Below are positions 17,745 through 27,913 of a stretch of 64,000 nt of DNA, piece by piece (the stretch's first letter is position 1; every line of letters starts with the position of its first letter). Position numbers and translations under genes: made by a program. This DNA comes from Tatumella saanichensis (GTDB lineage: Bacteria; Pseudomonadota; Gammaproteobacteria; Enterobacterales; Enterobacteriaceae), in NCBI RefSeq assembly GCF_000439375.1, contig NZ_ATMI01000001.1, positions 62,001 through 126,000 on the forward strand, in the 5' to 3' direction. The notes under the pieces are model-generated. The model was not told the DNA's origin, did not search any database, and saw only the letters and a list, made by a program, of their open reading frames with translations.

Positions 17745-18826
17745 TATTCTTCCTCTTTAGGCTTACGCGAATGTAAGGCCAGTTGCTGCGGGTGTTTCAG
17801 TTCATGTAACAGGCGTTCTACCGGGGCGGCCAGTCCTACCGCGGGAGCCCGGGCTAAGTTATACCAGAGCGCGCCGCTTTCATCCATCGCGGAGCCAAAT
17901 TCCGCATCCTGTAGCAATAAGGGAATAATCTCCAAGTGAAAATGGCTGAAGGTATGCCGGAAGGCGGTCATTGGCTGTAATTCGCCACGGATGCCACGCT
18001 CATCCAGCCAAGCCTGCATGCCTTGCTGATGGTCAAATTGCGGAAAGCTGTATAAACCGCCCCAGATCCCGGTTGGGGGACGCTGTTGCAGCAGCACATT
18101 GTCGCCTTGTTGTAGCAGTAAAAACCATGCCGTTTTCACCGGAAGGACCTTTTTCGGTTTTTTCCCAGGGAAGTTAGACCATGACTGATTAGCATAGGCG
18201 ATACATCCCGACTGTAACGGACAGAGTTCGCACTTAGGCTTCGAGCGGGTACAGACCATGGCGCCGAGGTCCATCATCGCTTGGTTGAATTGGCTGACGC
18301 CTTCCGCCGGGGTAACTTGTTCACTGAGTGTCCACAATTTTGTTTCGACCTCACGTTTACCGGGCCAACCTGCCACTGCATAGCAGCGAGCCAGTACCCG
18401 TTTGACGTTTCCATCGAGGATCGGGTAGTGCTGTCCAAGGGAAAGTGACAGGATTGCACCCGCCGTTGAACGGCCAACGCCGGGTAAGGCGGCGACATCG
18501 TCAAAGTTTTGTGGGAAAATACCTTGGTGTTTCTCTGCAACCTGACAGGCGGCTTTGTGCAGGTTACGGGCGCGGGCGTAATAGCCGAGCCCGGTCCACA
18601 GGTGCAGAACCTCATCCAGCGGGGCGGCAGCTAGGTCGTTCACCGTCGGAAACTGCGACATAAAACGTTGGAAATAGGGGATCACAGTCGTAACCTGAGT
18701 CTGCTGTAGCATCACCTCAGAGAGCCAGACTTTATAGGGAGTTTTGTCCTGCTGCCATGGCAGGGTCTTGCGCCCGTACTGCTGGTACCAGTCTAGGGTG
18801 TATTGCGCAAAAAGCGAAGGTTGCAT
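17744..18826 (-). CDS. mutY: Adenine DNA glycosylase MutY
   Basis: MutY (360 residues) removes adenine mispaired with 8-oxoguanine. The N-terminal domain has the helix-hairpin-helix [13 protein letters not shown] followed by the catalytic aspartate in [12 protein letters not shown]. The [4Fe-4S] cysteines are in [17 protein letters not shown], and the C-terminal NUDIX-like domain recognises 8-oxoG ([10 protein letters not shown]). The frame is open 61 codons further upstream, but the E. coli start aligns with the ATG at 18826, so the shorter form is given. It is divergent from trmB. Confidence 0.95.
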   Translation of the reverse strand: MQPSLFAQYTLDWYQQYGRKTLPWQQDKTPYKVWLSEVMLQQTQVTTVIPYFQRFMSQFPTVNDLAAAPLDEVLHLWTGLGYYARARNLHKAACQVAEKHQGIFPQNFDDVAALPGVGRSTAGAILSLSLGQHYPILDGNVKRVLARCYAVAGWPGKREVETKLWTLSEQVTPAEGVSQFNQAMMDLGAMVCTRSKPKCELCPLQSGCIAYANQSWSNFPGKKPKKVLPVKTAWFLLLQQGDNVLLQQRPPTGIWGGLYSFPQFDHQQGMQAWLDERGIRGELQPMTAFRHTFSHFHLEIIPLLLQDAEFGSAMDESGALWYNLARAPAVGLAAPVERLLHELKHPQQLALHSRKPKEEE

Positions 18827-18989
18827 CATAACAGCAAATATTTCCACAGAAGCTAAGCTAAGATCAGGGCAGGAATTCCAGCACAGACCTGCCGGAGAGT
18901 AAACATACAGTTTGCAAAGGCTTGCTTCCGTGGCCGAACTTTGCATAATTCCCGCTTTTCCCGAATAAGGTAAACAAACAGGCATTCTT

Positions 18990-19709
18990 ATGATCAATGA
19001 TGTCATCACGCCGGAATTTGACGAAGAAGGGCGTCCGCTACGTCGTATCCGTAGCTTCGTCCGTCGTCAGGGACGGCTGACGAAAGGCCAGCAACACGCA
19101 CTGGATCACTACTGGCCGCAGATGGGCGTGGAATTCACGCCACAGCCGCTCAACTTTGCCGAACTGTTTGGCCGTGAGTCACCGGTAGTTCTGGAAATCG
19201 GTTTTGGTATGGGGGCATCGCTGGTCACCATGGCTGAGCAGAATCCGCATCAGGATTTTCTTGGCATTGAAGTGCATGCACCGGGTGTCGGTGCCTGCCT
19301 TGGGAGCGCCCATGAAGCAGGGGTCAGTAATCTACGCGTGATGTGCCATGACGCGATGGAAGTGCTGGAGACCATGATCCCCGATAACTCGCTGCGCATG
19401 GTGCAGCTGTTTTTCCCAGATCCGTGGCATAAAGCACGGCATAACAAACGGCGTATTGTGCAGGTGCCTTTTGCTGAACTGATACTGCGCAAACTGAAAC
19501 TTGGCGGGGTGTTCCATATGGCCACTGACTGGGAAAACTATGCAGAGCATATGCTGGAAGTGATGAGCAGCATTCCCGGTTATCGCAACCAGTCTGCAGA
19601 AGGAAATTATGTACCCCGTCCGGACAGCCGTCCATTGACGAAATTTGAACAGCGTGGTCATCGTCTTGGTCACGGTGTTTGGGATTTGATGTTTGAGAGG
19701 ATTAAATAA
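18990..19709 (+). CDS. trmB: tRNA (guanine-N7)-methyltransferase TrmB
   Basis: TrmB (239 residues) makes m7G46 in tRNA using S-adenosylmethionine. The SAM motif [13 protein letters not shown] and the characteristic [16 protein letters not shown] are present. Its stop codon overlaps the ATG of yggL by one base (19709). Confidence 0.96.
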   Translation: MINDVITPEFDEEGRPLRRIRSFVRRQGRLTKGQQHALDHYWPQMGVEFTPQPLNFAELFGRESPVVLEIGFGMGASLVTMAEQNPHQDFLGIEVHAPGVGACLGSAHEAGVSNLRVMCHDAMEVLETMIPDNSLRMVQLFFPDPWHKARHNKRRIVQVPFAELILRKLKLGGVFHMATDWENYAEHMLEVMSSIPGYRNQSAEGNYVPRPDSRPLTKFEQRGHRLGHGVWDLMFERIK

Positions 19710-20050
19710 TGGCAGTACAACGCAGTCGTCGTCTACGTAAGAAAATGCACCTCGGCGAGTTTCAGGAACTGGGCTTCTCCGTTAGCTGGAAATTCGCCGC
19801 GGGCACCTCTGAAGCAGATATTGATGCGACTTTAGATGCCTTTGTCGATGAAGTGATTGAACCAAACGGCCTGGCTTACGATGGTAGCGGCTACCTGCAG
19901 TGGGAAGGCTTAATCTGCCTGCAGAAAACCGGCAAATGCACCGATGAACAGCGTAAAGTGGTACGCGAATGGCTGGAAGCCCGTCAGCTGTCTGACGTTA
20001 AAGTGACTGAGCTTTTTGATGTTTGGTGGGATGAAGCGGCAGAGATCTGA
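19709..20050 (+). CDS. yggL: YggL family protein (DUF469)
   Basis: The 113-residue protein starts [25 protein letters not shown] and matches the DUF469 family, which is usually found after trmB. E. coli YggL has been linked to ribosome assembly and binds the 50S subunit; the biochemical activity is not known. It is coupled to trmB through a TAATG overlap. Confidence 0.93.
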   Translation: MAVQRSRRLRKKMHLGEFQELGFSVSWKFAAGTSEADIDATLDAFVDEVIEPNGLAYDGSGYLQWEGLICLQKTGKCTDEQRKVVREWLEARQLSDVKVTELFDVWWDEAAEI

Positions 20051-20116
20051 TCCGTTTTTGCGGTGACCGGTACTGATAGGTCACCGCACCCGTTAATCGC
20101 CGCAACAGGAGTGAGC

Positions 20117-20833
20117 ATGCTACGTAACCTTATTGCCGTTGGAGTTCTTCTGGCTTTTGCTCAGGGTGCCCGCGCGGATTATGAATGTCCTGTTAAACCG
20201 CAGGATGATATTACTGTCACTCAGGCCAGTGTAGAGGCCAGCGGCAGCGACGGTGATCTGGTGATCACGCCACAGGGCTCCATCACCTTCAATGGCCATG
20301 CGGTCCAGGCGGATGCAACCCTGCGTCAGCAGGCGATTAACTGGCAGGCGGCGGTGCGCAAGGACCTGCCGTGGATCGATCAGGGGGCGCACACCCGCCT
20401 AGATAACGCCCGCGCGGCACTGGATAAAATCATCGTTGAGAAGCTAGGGGCCGACAGCCATGTCCGTACCCGGCTGACCACGCTGGATACGCAACTGAAA
20501 GCGCAGATGAACCGGGTGATCGAGCATCGTAGTGACGGTTTGATGTTCCATCATCAGGCGATTGATCAAGTTCGCTCTGAAGGGGATAAACTGGTGCAGA
20601 GTACCATGGGCGGCATCCTGCAGGATAGCCTGAATGAATTGGGCAGCAGCCAGTCATCAGGCAGTAATCCCCTACAAGCACTGATGGGGAATCTCGGTGG
20701 TTTGCAGCAATCAGTGCGCAGTCAGATGAAAACCCAAGAAGCGGATTTCCGTCAGTTCGGCGAGCAGGTCTGCCAGCGGGTGACCGTGCTTGAGAAACAG
20801 CGCACGGCAATTTTTCAGCAATTGAAAAAATAA
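20117..20833 (+). CDS. yggN: YggN family periplasmic protein (DUF2884)
   Basis: This 238-residue protein has a signal peptide (MLRNLIAVGVLLAFAQGARA) and then matches YggN (YECPVKPQDDITVT...). Function is unknown. The ATG at 20117 follows CAGGAG; an in-frame GTG at 20111 is less likely. In E. coli ansB and yggM follow; here hemW comes next on the other strand after 43 bp. Confidence 0.88.
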   Translation: MLRNLIAVGVLLAFAQGARADYECPVKPQDDITVTQASVEASGSDGDLVITPQGSITFNGHAVQADATLRQQAINWQAAVRKDLPWIDQGAHTRLDNARAALDKIIVEKLGADSHVRTRLTTLDTQLKAQMNRVIEHRSDGLMFHHQAIDQVRSEGDKLVQSTMGGILQDSLNELGSSQSSGSNPLQALMGNLGGLQQSVRSQMKTQEADFRQFGEQVCQRVTVLEKQRTAIFQQLKK

Positions 20834-20876
20834 CCGCTACTCTGGCAGCCTCCATTGGGAGACTGCCGTTTATCAA

Positions 20877-22016
20877 TTATTCCCCTTCGAGAAATAATTC
20901 CAGCAGGCTATTTAGGAACAGGCGTCCTTTTTCAGTTACCTGCCAATGATGGGGCGTTTCGGTCAGGTAACCCTGTGCCAATGCACTGTCTAAGGCCGGA
21001 CGAATATAGCTCTCTTCAAGGCCAGTATAACGACTGAATTCTTCGCGCGGGCAGGGCTCGGTCAGTCGGAAACGGTTCATAAAATACTCGAACGGCTTCT
21101 CATCATCGGTCACCGTATAACGCTTATCCAGATACTCGCCGCGCATAAAACCGCGTGGATGACGGGTTTTCACGCTGCGGATGATCTCACCGTCAGGCTG
21201 AGTTAATTTACCGTGGGCGCCACAGCCAATCCCCAGATAGTCACCAAAACGCCAGTAGTTAAGGTTATGTTCACATTTTAAGCCTGGTTTGGCATACGCA
21301 GAGGTTTCATACTGCTGATAACCGGCTTCGGTGAGTAAGCGGTGCCCCTGTTCGAAAATATCCCAGAGGTCATCTTCGTCTGGCAGAACCGGCGGACGTG
21401 AGGCAAACAAGGTATTTGGCTCGATAGTGAGCTGATACCAAGAGAGGTGTGGCGGAGATAACTCAATGGCTTGACGCAGATCCTCCAACGCCTCTAGCAA
21501 TGACTGGTCCGGAAGACCGTGCATCAGGTCGAGGTTAAAACTGCGCAGGCCCAGACCTGCCGCCAAGTGTGCGGCGCGCTTTGCTTCATCTGGGCCATGG
21601 ATACGCCCCAAGCGGGTCAGTTTTGGCTGGCTAAAGCTCTGCACGCCGATGGAAATACGGTTAACCCCTGCCCGTTGATAGCCACTGAAACGGTCGGCTT
21701 CGACGGTACCTGGGTTAGCTTCCATGGTGATCTCTGCCTGCGGAGAGACCGGCAGCCGCTGGCGGACGCCATCCAGCAGCATCTGCATCGCCTCACTGCT
21801 TAACAGGCTCGGGGTACCGCCACCGATAAAAATAGTGGCGATTTCGCGCCCGGAGGTCAGGGCAATATCGTTATCCAGATCAGCCAGTAAATGGCTGACG
21901 TACTCGCTGTGCGGCACTTCCCCTTTCAGTGCATGGGAGTTGAAGTCACAGTATGGGCACTTCTGTACACACCAGGGGATATGGATATACAGGCTCAGCG
22001 GTGGCAGGTTACCCAT
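20877..22016 (-). CDS. hemW: Heme chaperone HemW (radical SAM)
   Basis: HemW (379 residues) is a radical-SAM protein related to HemN that delivers heme to respiratory proteins. The CX3CX2C motif is in [13 protein letters not shown] (Cys16, 20, 23) and IFIGGGTPS is the SAM-binding GGGTP. It differs from HemN, the coproporphyrinogen dehydrogenase. I start at 22016 ([15 protein letters not shown], as E. coli), which overlaps the rdgB end by 8 bases; an ATG at 22028 is also possible. Confidence 0.94.
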   Translation of the reverse strand: MGNLPPLSLYIHIPWCVQKCPYCDFNSHALKGEVPHSEYVSHLLADLDNDIALTSGREIATIFIGGGTPSLLSSEAMQMLLDGVRQRLPVSPQAEITMEANPGTVEADRFSGYQRAGVNRISIGVQSFSQPKLTRLGRIHGPDEAKRAAHLAAGLGLRSFNLDLMHGLPDQSLLEALEDLRQAIELSPPHLSWYQLTIEPNTLFASRPPVLPDEDDLWDIFEQGHRLLTEAGYQQYETSAYAKPGLKCEHNLNYWRFGDYLGIGCGAHGKLTQPDGEIIRSVKTRHPRGFMRGEYLDKRYTVTDDEKPFEYFMNRFRLTEPCPREEFSRYTGLEESYIRPALDSALAQGYLTETPHHWQVTEKGRLFLNSLLELFLEGE

Positions 22017-22602
22017 CTCGCAGCGCATCCAATAGCAGTGCTAGCGCTTGGCCACGATGAGACACCGCCAGTTTCTCAGGCTTGGTCATTTCGGCAGCCG
22101 TTTTGCCCTGTTGGGGCACAAAGAATACCGGGTCATAGCCGAAGCCGCCTTCACCGACAGGCTGGCGGGTGATCATCCCCGGCCAGCGTCCATGAAATAC
22201 CAGCGGTGTCGGGTCATCCGCATGGCGCAGATAGACCAGTACACAGTGGAACGCTGCCTGACGCTGCGCATCGGCCACGTCCTGTAGGGCTTCTAGTAAC
22301 TTTTCCACATTCTGCTGATCGCTGGCTTCAGTGCCTGCGTAACGGGCAGAGTAGATCCCCGGCGCGCCGCCGAGACTCTCCACCGCCAGTCCAGAGTCAT
22401 CGGCAATAGCCGGTAATCCGGTTTCACGGGCGGCATGGCGTGCTTTCAGCAGCGCATTTTCGATAAAGGTCAGGCCGGTCTCTTCCGGGCCTTCCACGCC
22501 GAGATCGGTCTGGGCAACAATTTCCAGACCAAATTCTGCCAGCGGCTCTGCCAGCTCACGGACTTTTCCGGCATTACCGGTTGCCAGGACGACTTTTTGC
22601 AT
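22009..22602 (-). CDS. rdgB: dITP/XTP pyrophosphatase RdgB
   Basis: RdgB (197 residues) hydrolyses non-canonical purine triphosphates and keeps them out of DNA. The family motifs [35 protein letters not shown] and [10 protein letters not shown] are present. It is preceded by yggT by 19 bp; the small yggU gene found between them in E. coli is absent. Confidence 0.96.
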   Translation of the reverse strand: MQKVVLATGNAGKVRELAEPLAEFGLEIVAQTDLGVEGPEETGLTFIENALLKARHAARETGLPAIADDSGLAVESLGGAPGIYSARYAGTEASDQQNVEKLLEALQDVADAQRQAAFHCVLVYLRHADDPTPLVFHGRWPGMITRQPVGEGGFGYDPVFFVPQQGKTAAEMTKPEKLAVSHRGQALALLLDALRDG

Positions 22603-22621
22603 CATTATTCAGCCTTCAGAA

Positions 22622-23176
22622 TTACAGCAGGTACCACAGTCCTGGGAAGATATCCATGCCCAGGAAATTCAGTGCGTAGAGGATCAGCACAACGATCATG
22701 GCAGAGAAATCAATACCGCCCATCGCTGGCAGAAAACGGCGGATCGGTGCCATCAGCGGTTCGGTCAATTGGATCAGCACCAGATCCATAGCGCCGCGTC
22801 CCTGACTCACCCAGCTCATTAATGAGCGCACCAATATTACCCAGAACACCAAGTTACCGGCAGCTTTCAGCAGCGACAACACGCCGATCACTAGGTTGAA
22901 CAGGCTTAGGGAGAAGCCACCTGACTGGATCAATACCAGCAGCGGGAATTTAAGGGTAGTCAGCACCAATGCTAGCAGCAGCGAGGCGGTATCCACAGGG
23001 CCGATGGCGGGGATCAACCGGCGTAGCGGGCGGATCACCGGTTGGGTTAGTTTAACGATAAACTGGCTCAGTGGGTTATAAAAGTCACAGCGGGCGATCT
23101 GCATCCAAATGCGCAGCAGTAGCACCATCACATAGAGATCAATAACCGTTTGCACCAGAAATGTCAGAGTGTTCAT
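22622..23176 (-). CDS. yggT: YggT family integral membrane protein
   Basis: The 184-residue protein has two repeats of the YGGT domain, each with a hydrophobic helix pair and the segment ...QPVIRPLRRLIPAIGPVD / EPLMAPIRRFLPAMGGID. It is an inner-membrane protein of unclear role, linked in some studies to osmotic or cell-division functions. It lies between yggS and rdgB on one strand. Confidence 0.93.
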   Translation of the reverse strand: MNTLTFLVQTVIDLYVMVLLLRIWMQIARCDFYNPLSQFIVKLTQPVIRPLRRLIPAIGPVDTASLLLALVLTTLKFPLLVLIQSGGFSLSLFNLVIGVLSLLKAAGNLVFWVILVRSLMSWVSQGRGAMDLVLIQLTEPLMAPIRRFLPAMGGIDFSAMIVVLILYALNFLGMDIFPGLWYLL

Positions 23177-23190
23177 GTAAGTCCTCAGTG

Positions 23191-23895
23191 TCAGGAAGCA
23201 GCATCTGGATAATGGCGGGCGCCAAAAATGGCAGACCCGACACGTACCAGGGTGCTTCCGGCTTCAATTGCGGCTTCCATATCGTCACTCATCCCCAGAG
23301 ACAGGGTATCAATGCCGGGGTAAGCCGCCTGTAATGTCTGTAACGCCTCAGCCATTTGCCGGCAGACAGCCAGCTGAGCCTGATACTCTTTTTCCGGTGC
23401 CGGGATCGCCATCAGGCCCCGTAACCGTAGATTCGGCAAAGCGTTAATTTCCGCCGCCAGTCCCTCAACGTCATGCAAGGCAATACCTGACTTGCTGCTT
23501 TCGTCGCTAATATTCACCTGGATCAGCACATTCAATGGCGGTAGCGCCGCCGGGCGCTGATCGTTCAAGCGCTGTGCTAATTTCAGTCGGTCGAGGGTAT
23601 GGCACCAGTGAAAATTCTCGGCCACTAATCGGCTCTTATTCGACTGTAGTGGCCCGATAAAATGCCATTCTGTATCGGTCAGGTCACCGGTTTGGGCGAT
23701 TTTATCGACCCCTTCCTGGACGTAGTTTTCACCGAAGCAGCGTTGACCTGCCTGCCAGGCTTCCCGGATATCACTCACAGGTTTGGTTTTACTCACGGCC
23801 AGCAGGGTGATCTGTTGGCGATCACGGCCGCAATGCTCGGCAGCGCGGCTGATACGCTGCTGGACTTGCTGTAAATTATGCTGAATGGACGTCAT
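23191..23895 (-). CDS. yggS: PLP homeostasis protein YggS (PLPBP)
   Basis: YggS (234 residues) is a fold-type III PLP-binding protein without catalytic activity that balances vitamin B6 pools. The PLP lysine lies in LLAVSKTKPV, and FGENYVQEG, WHFIGPLQSNK and LSLGMSDDMEAAI are family motifs. It is the first gene of yggS-yggT-rdgB-hemW. Confidence 0.96.
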   Translation of the reverse strand: MTSIQHNLQQVQQRISRAAEHCGRDRQQITLLAVSKTKPVSDIREAWQAGQRCFGENYVQEGVDKIAQTGDLTDTEWHFIGPLQSNKSRLVAENFHWCHTLDRLKLAQRLNDQRPAALPPLNVLIQVNISDESSKSGIALHDVEGLAAEINALPNLRLRGLMAIPAPEKEYQAQLAVCRQMAEALQTLQAAYPGIDTLSLGMSDDMEAAIEAGSTLVRVGSAIFGARHYPDAAS

Positions 23896-24495
23896 AACCG
23901 GACTGTTTACTGGAATTGGAGGAAATTGTGGCCCTTAGTGTAAAGCATAATGCCTGATGGTGAAGTGTTATCTGCACTGTGACTAAGTGAACCGCTGTAT
24001 AGTAAAAATCATACCATACGGCAATCGGTGTGTCTCAAGCTTGGAATAGGGAGCGTATATCGGCGTTATGCATAGTATGAGGACTGAAGCAGAGACGCTT
24101 GAGGGAACTGAGGGGCTTAATCTCGTCGCGGAATGGGTTTCTTGAACGAGTCCCCAGTAACTCCGTCTCGCAACATGAATCGAAGGTTTGTGACGAGGCT
24201 AATTTAAATGGCATACATCATTGGCTATTATTTCGACAATTCTGGGACAGTTGATGAGGAACTCTGATATGCCAACTCGCGAAGTTGAGTAATCTTTGAC
24301 TTAATAAAGCGAATAATCAGTTTTTTCTGCACGATAAAAATATTTTTGGTAACTCCCGAAACGTAGTCTCAGAACACAAAACGCTGTAGCGGCAATCGTA
24401 TTCCGCTAGACGGCCTCTAGAAGAGGTTTCAGACCGGCAGGGTAGCCGGTTTCCGATTGAGAGTAAGCCGCGGGCTATGCTGAGCGGCCCTAGAG
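23896..24495. other. 600-bp gap without a gene, rich in inverted repeats
   Basis: I find no convincing reading frame on either strand. In E. coli yggR occupies this place; none of its sequence is recognisable here. The interval contains several inverted repeats: CTCAAGC (24034) with GCTTGAG (24097), CTCGTC (24122) with GACGAG (24192), CAACT/AGTTG (24273-24287), and four consecutive hairpins at 24387-24488. It may encode a structured RNA or be a decayed insert. Confidence 0.5.
24387..24488. repeat. Four tandem hairpins
   Basis: The stems are TAGCGG/CCGCTA (24387-24408), CCTCT/AGAGG (24414-24426), ACCGGC/GCCGGT (24433-24450) and GCCGC/GCGGC (24467-24488). They follow the stop of the protease-inhibitor gene and lack a clear T-run, so they are not an ordinary terminator. 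Confidence 0.5.
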
Positions 24496-24879
24496 TTACT
24501 TTTGTGAGTTGGCGGCACTGAACTCTAGGCGGATCTGTTTTTCTTGCCAGCTACTGCGGTCAAACGGGCGACCATAAACCAGCTTTAGGGTCGAGTTGCC
24601 CGGTTTTTCCGCCAGTAGATAGAAACGCTGCTGACCGCTGCAGCCGGTCATACCCGGTTGGCAGTGTGCCGCGGCTTGGTAGCTGCCGGGAACCAGTAAT
24701 ATTCCTTCAGGCAGACCGCTGATCATCCATTGATAGCCGGTACTCGGGTTGGCCTCCAGTGACAGTTCGGCTTGTTTGCCGACCACGCCCTGTACTCGGG
24801 CAGGGACCTCTGCGGCTAGCGCGCTAACACTGCTGAAAGCGGCCAATAGGCTGACTGCGGCACTAAGATAACCTTTCAT
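24496..24879 (-). CDS. Secreted chagasin-type (I42) peptidase inhibitor
   Basis: The 127-residue protein has a signal peptide (MKGYLSAAVSLLAAFSSVSALAA) and a chagasin-like fold. The key loop motif NPSTGYQW (family NPTTG) is present, followed by GCSGQQRFYLLAEKPGNSTLKLVYGRPFD, where GRPF corresponds to the RPW loop. Family members inhibit papain-like cysteine peptidases. Two cysteines (CQPGMTGC) could form a disulphide. The ATG at 24879 is favoured by AAGGAG 8 bases upstream; the frame extends 22 codons further without support. It replaces yggR in the order yggS-yggR-ruvX. Confidence 0.82.
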   Translation of the reverse strand: MKGYLSAAVSLLAAFSSVSALAAEVPARVQGVVGKQAELSLEANPSTGYQWMISGLPEGILLVPGSYQAAAHCQPGMTGCSGQQRFYLLAEKPGNSTLKLVYGRPFDRSSWQEKQIRLEFSAANSQK

Positions 24880-24966
24880 CGTAAATCTCCTTCCTTGAAC
24901 AATGAGGTGACAGATCTCCGCGCTATGCGGCGGCGGGCAGGACAAGTATACGGCGGTTCGGCCGAT

Positions 24967-25383
24967 TCAGTGATAGTCGAACCAGCTTTCCAGAATAATT
25001 ACCGCAGATCCGGAGTCCACATTGCCTTTGCTGAGGGCACGATAACCGCCTTGCTCGAACAGTCCGGCGCGGGCTTCGACGGTACTTAATCGCTCATCCT
25101 GTAATTCCACCGCAACACCAAAGCGACCATGCAGACGATTGGCAAATTTGCGCGCTCGGGCAGTGAGTGGCTGTTCGGTGCCATCCATGTTCAACGGCAG
25201 ACCGACGACTACTAAATCGGGCTGCCACTCTTTCAATAGTTTTTCGATCAGCGCCCAGTCTGGCACACCGTCCTGGGCCTTGAGGGCTTTCAACGGACGC
25301 GCGGTGCCGGTCAGTTGCTGGCCGACGGCCACACCAATGCTTTTAGTGCCGAAGTCAAATCCAAGCAGAGTTTTCGCTGACAT
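24967..25383 (-). CDS. ruvX: Putative pre-16S rRNA nuclease RuvX/YqgF
   Basis: YqgF (138 residues) has the RNase H-like fold. The first acidic residue is in [16 protein letters not shown] and [14 protein letters not shown] and [11 protein letters not shown] follow. It is thought to mature the 5' end of 16S rRNA; a Holliday junction resolvase role was proposed earlier. Its ATG overlaps the yqgE stop by one base. Confidence 0.95.
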   Translation of the reverse strand: MSAKTLLGFDFGTKSIGVAVGQQLTGTARPLKALKAQDGVPDWALIEKLLKEWQPDLVVVGLPLNMDGTEQPLTARARKFANRLHGRFGVAVELQDERLSTVEARAGLFEQGGYRALSKGNVDSGSAVIILESWFDYH

Positions 25384-25946
25384 CAGGCATGTCCTGCATG
25401 AGCGGCGATCTGCGCGATATCTACGCCGAGGCTTTTCGCCGCGCTGCGCCAGCGTTCAGAAATAGGGGTGTTGAACAGGATATCGGTGTTAGCCGGGACG
25501 ATGAGCCACGCATTATCCAAGATCTCTTGCTCCAACTGCTCTTCTTCCCAGGTACAGTAACCCAAGGCGACGATCACATTTTCCGGTTTCTGTTCGCTAC
25601 CCAGTGACTCCAGTACATCTTTGGAGGTGGTCAAAATAGTGTTGTCAGAAATCGTGATACTGGATGAGAACGACTGGGCAGGGGTGTGCAGAATAAAACC
25701 ACGATCTTCTGCCACCGGGCCGCCGTTATACACCGGATAATCTAGGGTCCGCTGGTGTTCCGCATAGTCGGGGGTGATCTCTAATTTGTCCAGTATGCCC
25801 TCGATCGTCAGGTCTTCCATCGGCTTATTGACGATAAGGCCCATTGCACCCTCGTCATTGTGCTCGCACACATAGACAACGGTACGTTTAAATACTGGGT
25901 CCTCGAGGGATGGCATCGCGATAAGGAAATGGTGTTGTAAATTCAT
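25383..25946 (-). CDS. yqgE: YqgE (AlgH) family protein
   Basis: This 187-residue protein matches the UPF0301/AlgH family ([38 protein letters not shown]). Its biochemical function is not known. It lies between gshB and ruvX on one strand, the conserved gshB-yqgE-ruvX order. Confidence 0.94.
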   Translation of the reverse strand: MNLQHHFLIAMPSLEDPVFKRTVVYVCEHNDEGAMGLIVNKPMEDLTIEGILDKLEITPDYAEHQRTLDYPVYNGGPVAEDRGFILHTPAQSFSSSITISDNTILTTSKDVLESLGSEQKPENVIVALGYCTWEEEQLEQEILDNAWLIVPANTDILFNTPISERWRSAAKSLGVDIAQIAAHAGHA

Positions 25947-26015
25947 GCTGGCTCAGTGTGGTAATTTCAGACAATCAACCGGCAGCGAAGGGCTGCCGGT
26001 CAGGGGTGACAGACA

Positions 26016-26963
26016 TCAGCCTTTGAGGCGTTTTTCAATCGCATCCATCAACATGCCGGTCACTGAGATCGGGAAAGCCGCTTCGATTTCGCGGACACAG
26101 GTTGGGCTGGTGACGTTAATTTCTGTCAGGCGGTCACCAATAATGTCCAGGCCGACAAAGATCAGGCCTTTCTCTTTCAGTACCGGTGCCACTTTACGGG
26201 CAATCGCTAAGTCAGTGTCGCTCAGCGGACGGGCTTCCCCGCGACCACCGGCCGCTAGGTTACCACGGGTTTCTCCCGATTTCGGGATACGGGCCAGGCA
26301 GTAAGGCACAGGTTCACCGTCCACTACCAATACGCGCTTATCACCTTCTTTGATAGCAGGTAGATAGTTCTGCGCCATACAGTAGGTGGTCGCCTCATGG
26401 GTCAGCGCTTCACAAATCACCGAAAAGTTAGGGTCATCTTGTTTCACACGGAAGATTGAGGTGCCGCCCATACCATCCAGTGGCTTCATGATGATATCGC
26501 CATGTTCCTGCCAGAACTCGCGCAGTTTATCCTGACTGCGGGTCACCAGGGTGTCCGGGGTTAGATCGGCAAACCAAGCAGTGAACAGTTTTTCGTTGCA
26601 GTCACGCAGGCTCTGCGGTTTGTTGACGATCAGTGTGCCTTGTTCTTCAGCACGCTCAAGGATATAGGTCGCGTAAATAAACTCGGTGTCAAACGGCGGA
26701 TCCTTACGCATCAGGATAACATTCAGGTCCGCCAGTTTGATCTCCTGTTCGCTGCCAAACTGGTACCAATTATCGTAATTCTGCTCGACGGTCAGTATCC
26801 GAGTCCGTGCCGAGGCAACACCGCCACGCAGGTGCAGGTCATTCATTTCCATATAATGGATTTCATAGCCACGACGCTGTGCTTCCAGCAGCATTGCAAA
26901 GCTGGTGTCTTTCTTAATATTGATGTCCGCAATCGGGTCCATCACGATGCCAAGCTTAATCAT
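26016..26963 (-). CDS. gshB: Glutathione synthetase
   Basis: GshB (315 residues) joins gamma-glutamylcysteine and glycine with ATP. The ATP-grasp domain shows KPLDGMGGTSIFRV, EGDKRVLVVDGEPVPYCLAR, and FVGLDIIGDRLTEINVTSPT. The start MIKLGIVMDPI at 26963 matches E. coli; an upstream ATG at 26987 is less likely because GAGGAG lies between the two. Confidence 0.96.
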   Translation of the reverse strand: MIKLGIVMDPIADINIKKDTSFAMLLEAQRRGYEIHYMEMNDLHLRGGVASARTRILTVEQNYDNWYQFGSEQEIKLADLNVILMRKDPPFDTEFIYATYILERAEEQGTLIVNKPQSLRDCNEKLFTAWFADLTPDTLVTRSQDKLREFWQEHGDIIMKPLDGMGGTSIFRVKQDDPNFSVICEALTHEATTYCMAQNYLPAIKEGDKRVLVVDGEPVPYCLARIPKSGETRGNLAAGGRGEARPLSDTDLAIARKVAPVLKEKGLIFVGLDIIGDRLTEINVTSPTCVREIEAAFPISVTGMLMDAIEKRLKG

Positions 26964-27053
26964 TATTTTCTCCTCGGAAGGCAGCACTGACTACCTTAAT
27001 CTTCACTGATAGTACCCTTTCAGCCACAGCGGGGTTTTACCGCAGGTGCCGGG

Positions 27054-27785
27054 TTATCCTAAGTCGCCGAACCTTACCTGCAGGGCAGTGATCACGGTCA
27101 GCGCGGCGGTTTCGGTACGTAGTACCCGTGGCCCCAATAAAATATCGGTAAACCCTTGTCCGGCAGCCATCTCGATCTCATCACTGCTCAGTCCCCCTTC
27201 AGGACCGATCAGCAGACGCACACGACTGACCGGTAGCGGCAGAGTATTGATACTTTGGCTAGCCCGCGGGTGCAGGTTGAGCTTCAAGCCGGTTTCGGGT
27301 TCGGCGCACCAGTCGCTGAGTGACATCACAGGACGAATTTCCGGCACCCGGTTACGCCCAGATTGTTCGCAGGCGGCAATGGCAATTTTCTGCCACTGTT
27401 GACGTTTTTTCTCAAGACGTTCGGCGTCCAATTTTACGCCACAGCGTTCAGACAGCAGTGGGGTGATTTGGTTAACCCCCAGCTCAATGGATTTCTGGAT
27501 AGTAAATTCCATTTTCTCACCCCGTGACATCACCTGGCCGAGATGCAGAGACAGCGGTGATTCACGATCATCGCTGACGGCGTCGGCCAACTGCACGGTG
27601 ACACGCTTTTTATCTGCGTGGACAATGGTTGCAGGGAATACCTGATTACTGCCATCAAACAACTCTAGAGATTGACCACGGATCATTCTCAATACCCGGC
27701 CGACATGGTTTGCGGCGTCTTCACTCAATTCAGTTTCACAGTGACTGACTAAGGTTTCAGGGTGATAAATGCGGGGGATACGCAT
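27054..27785 (-). CDS. rsmE: 16S rRNA (uracil1498-N3)-methyltransferase RsmE
   Basis: RsmE (243 residues) is a SPOUT methyltransferase that modifies U1498 of 16S rRNA. The C-terminal knot motifs are [15 protein letters not shown] and [18 protein letters not shown]. It is upstream of gshB with 90 bp between them. The E. coli neighbour endA is missing. Confidence 0.95.
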   Translation of the reverse strand: MRIPRIYHPETLVSHCETELSEDAANHVGRVLRMIRGQSLELFDGSNQVFPATIVHADKKRVTVQLADAVSDDRESPLSLHLGQVMSRGEKMEFTIQKSIELGVNQITPLLSERCGVKLDAERLEKKRQQWQKIAIAACEQSGRNRVPEIRPVMSLSDWCAEPETGLKLNLHPRASQSINTLPLPVSRVRLLIGPEGGLSSDEIEMAAGQGFTDILLGPRVLRTETAALTVITALQVRFGDLG

Positions 27786-27855
27786 GAAAAATCTACCAGT
27801 TCAGGGCCGCCACATAGCGTGCAGCCAGTAATAAATGTTAAGGATGTCCAGTGTC

Positions 27856-27897
27856 CCTGTCCCTGAGGATAAGGTCAACCGTCGGACAGGTTTTTTT
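27856..27897 (+). terminator. Plus-strand terminator-like hairpin with no matching gene
   Basis: CCTGTCC (27856-27862) and GGACAGG (27884-27890) are followed directly by seven T. The flanking genes rsmE and sprT are both on the minus strand, so this points against them. It may end an unannotated short RNA or be a remnant of the lost endA locus. Confidence 0.45.
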
Positions 27898-27913
27898 GGT
27901 GTCCGCTGGCGGC

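Noticed and set aside
18829-19009. 61-residue N-terminal extension of MutY
   Set aside because: It would overlap the divergent trmB start, and MutY proteins begin at the position of the ATG at 18826.
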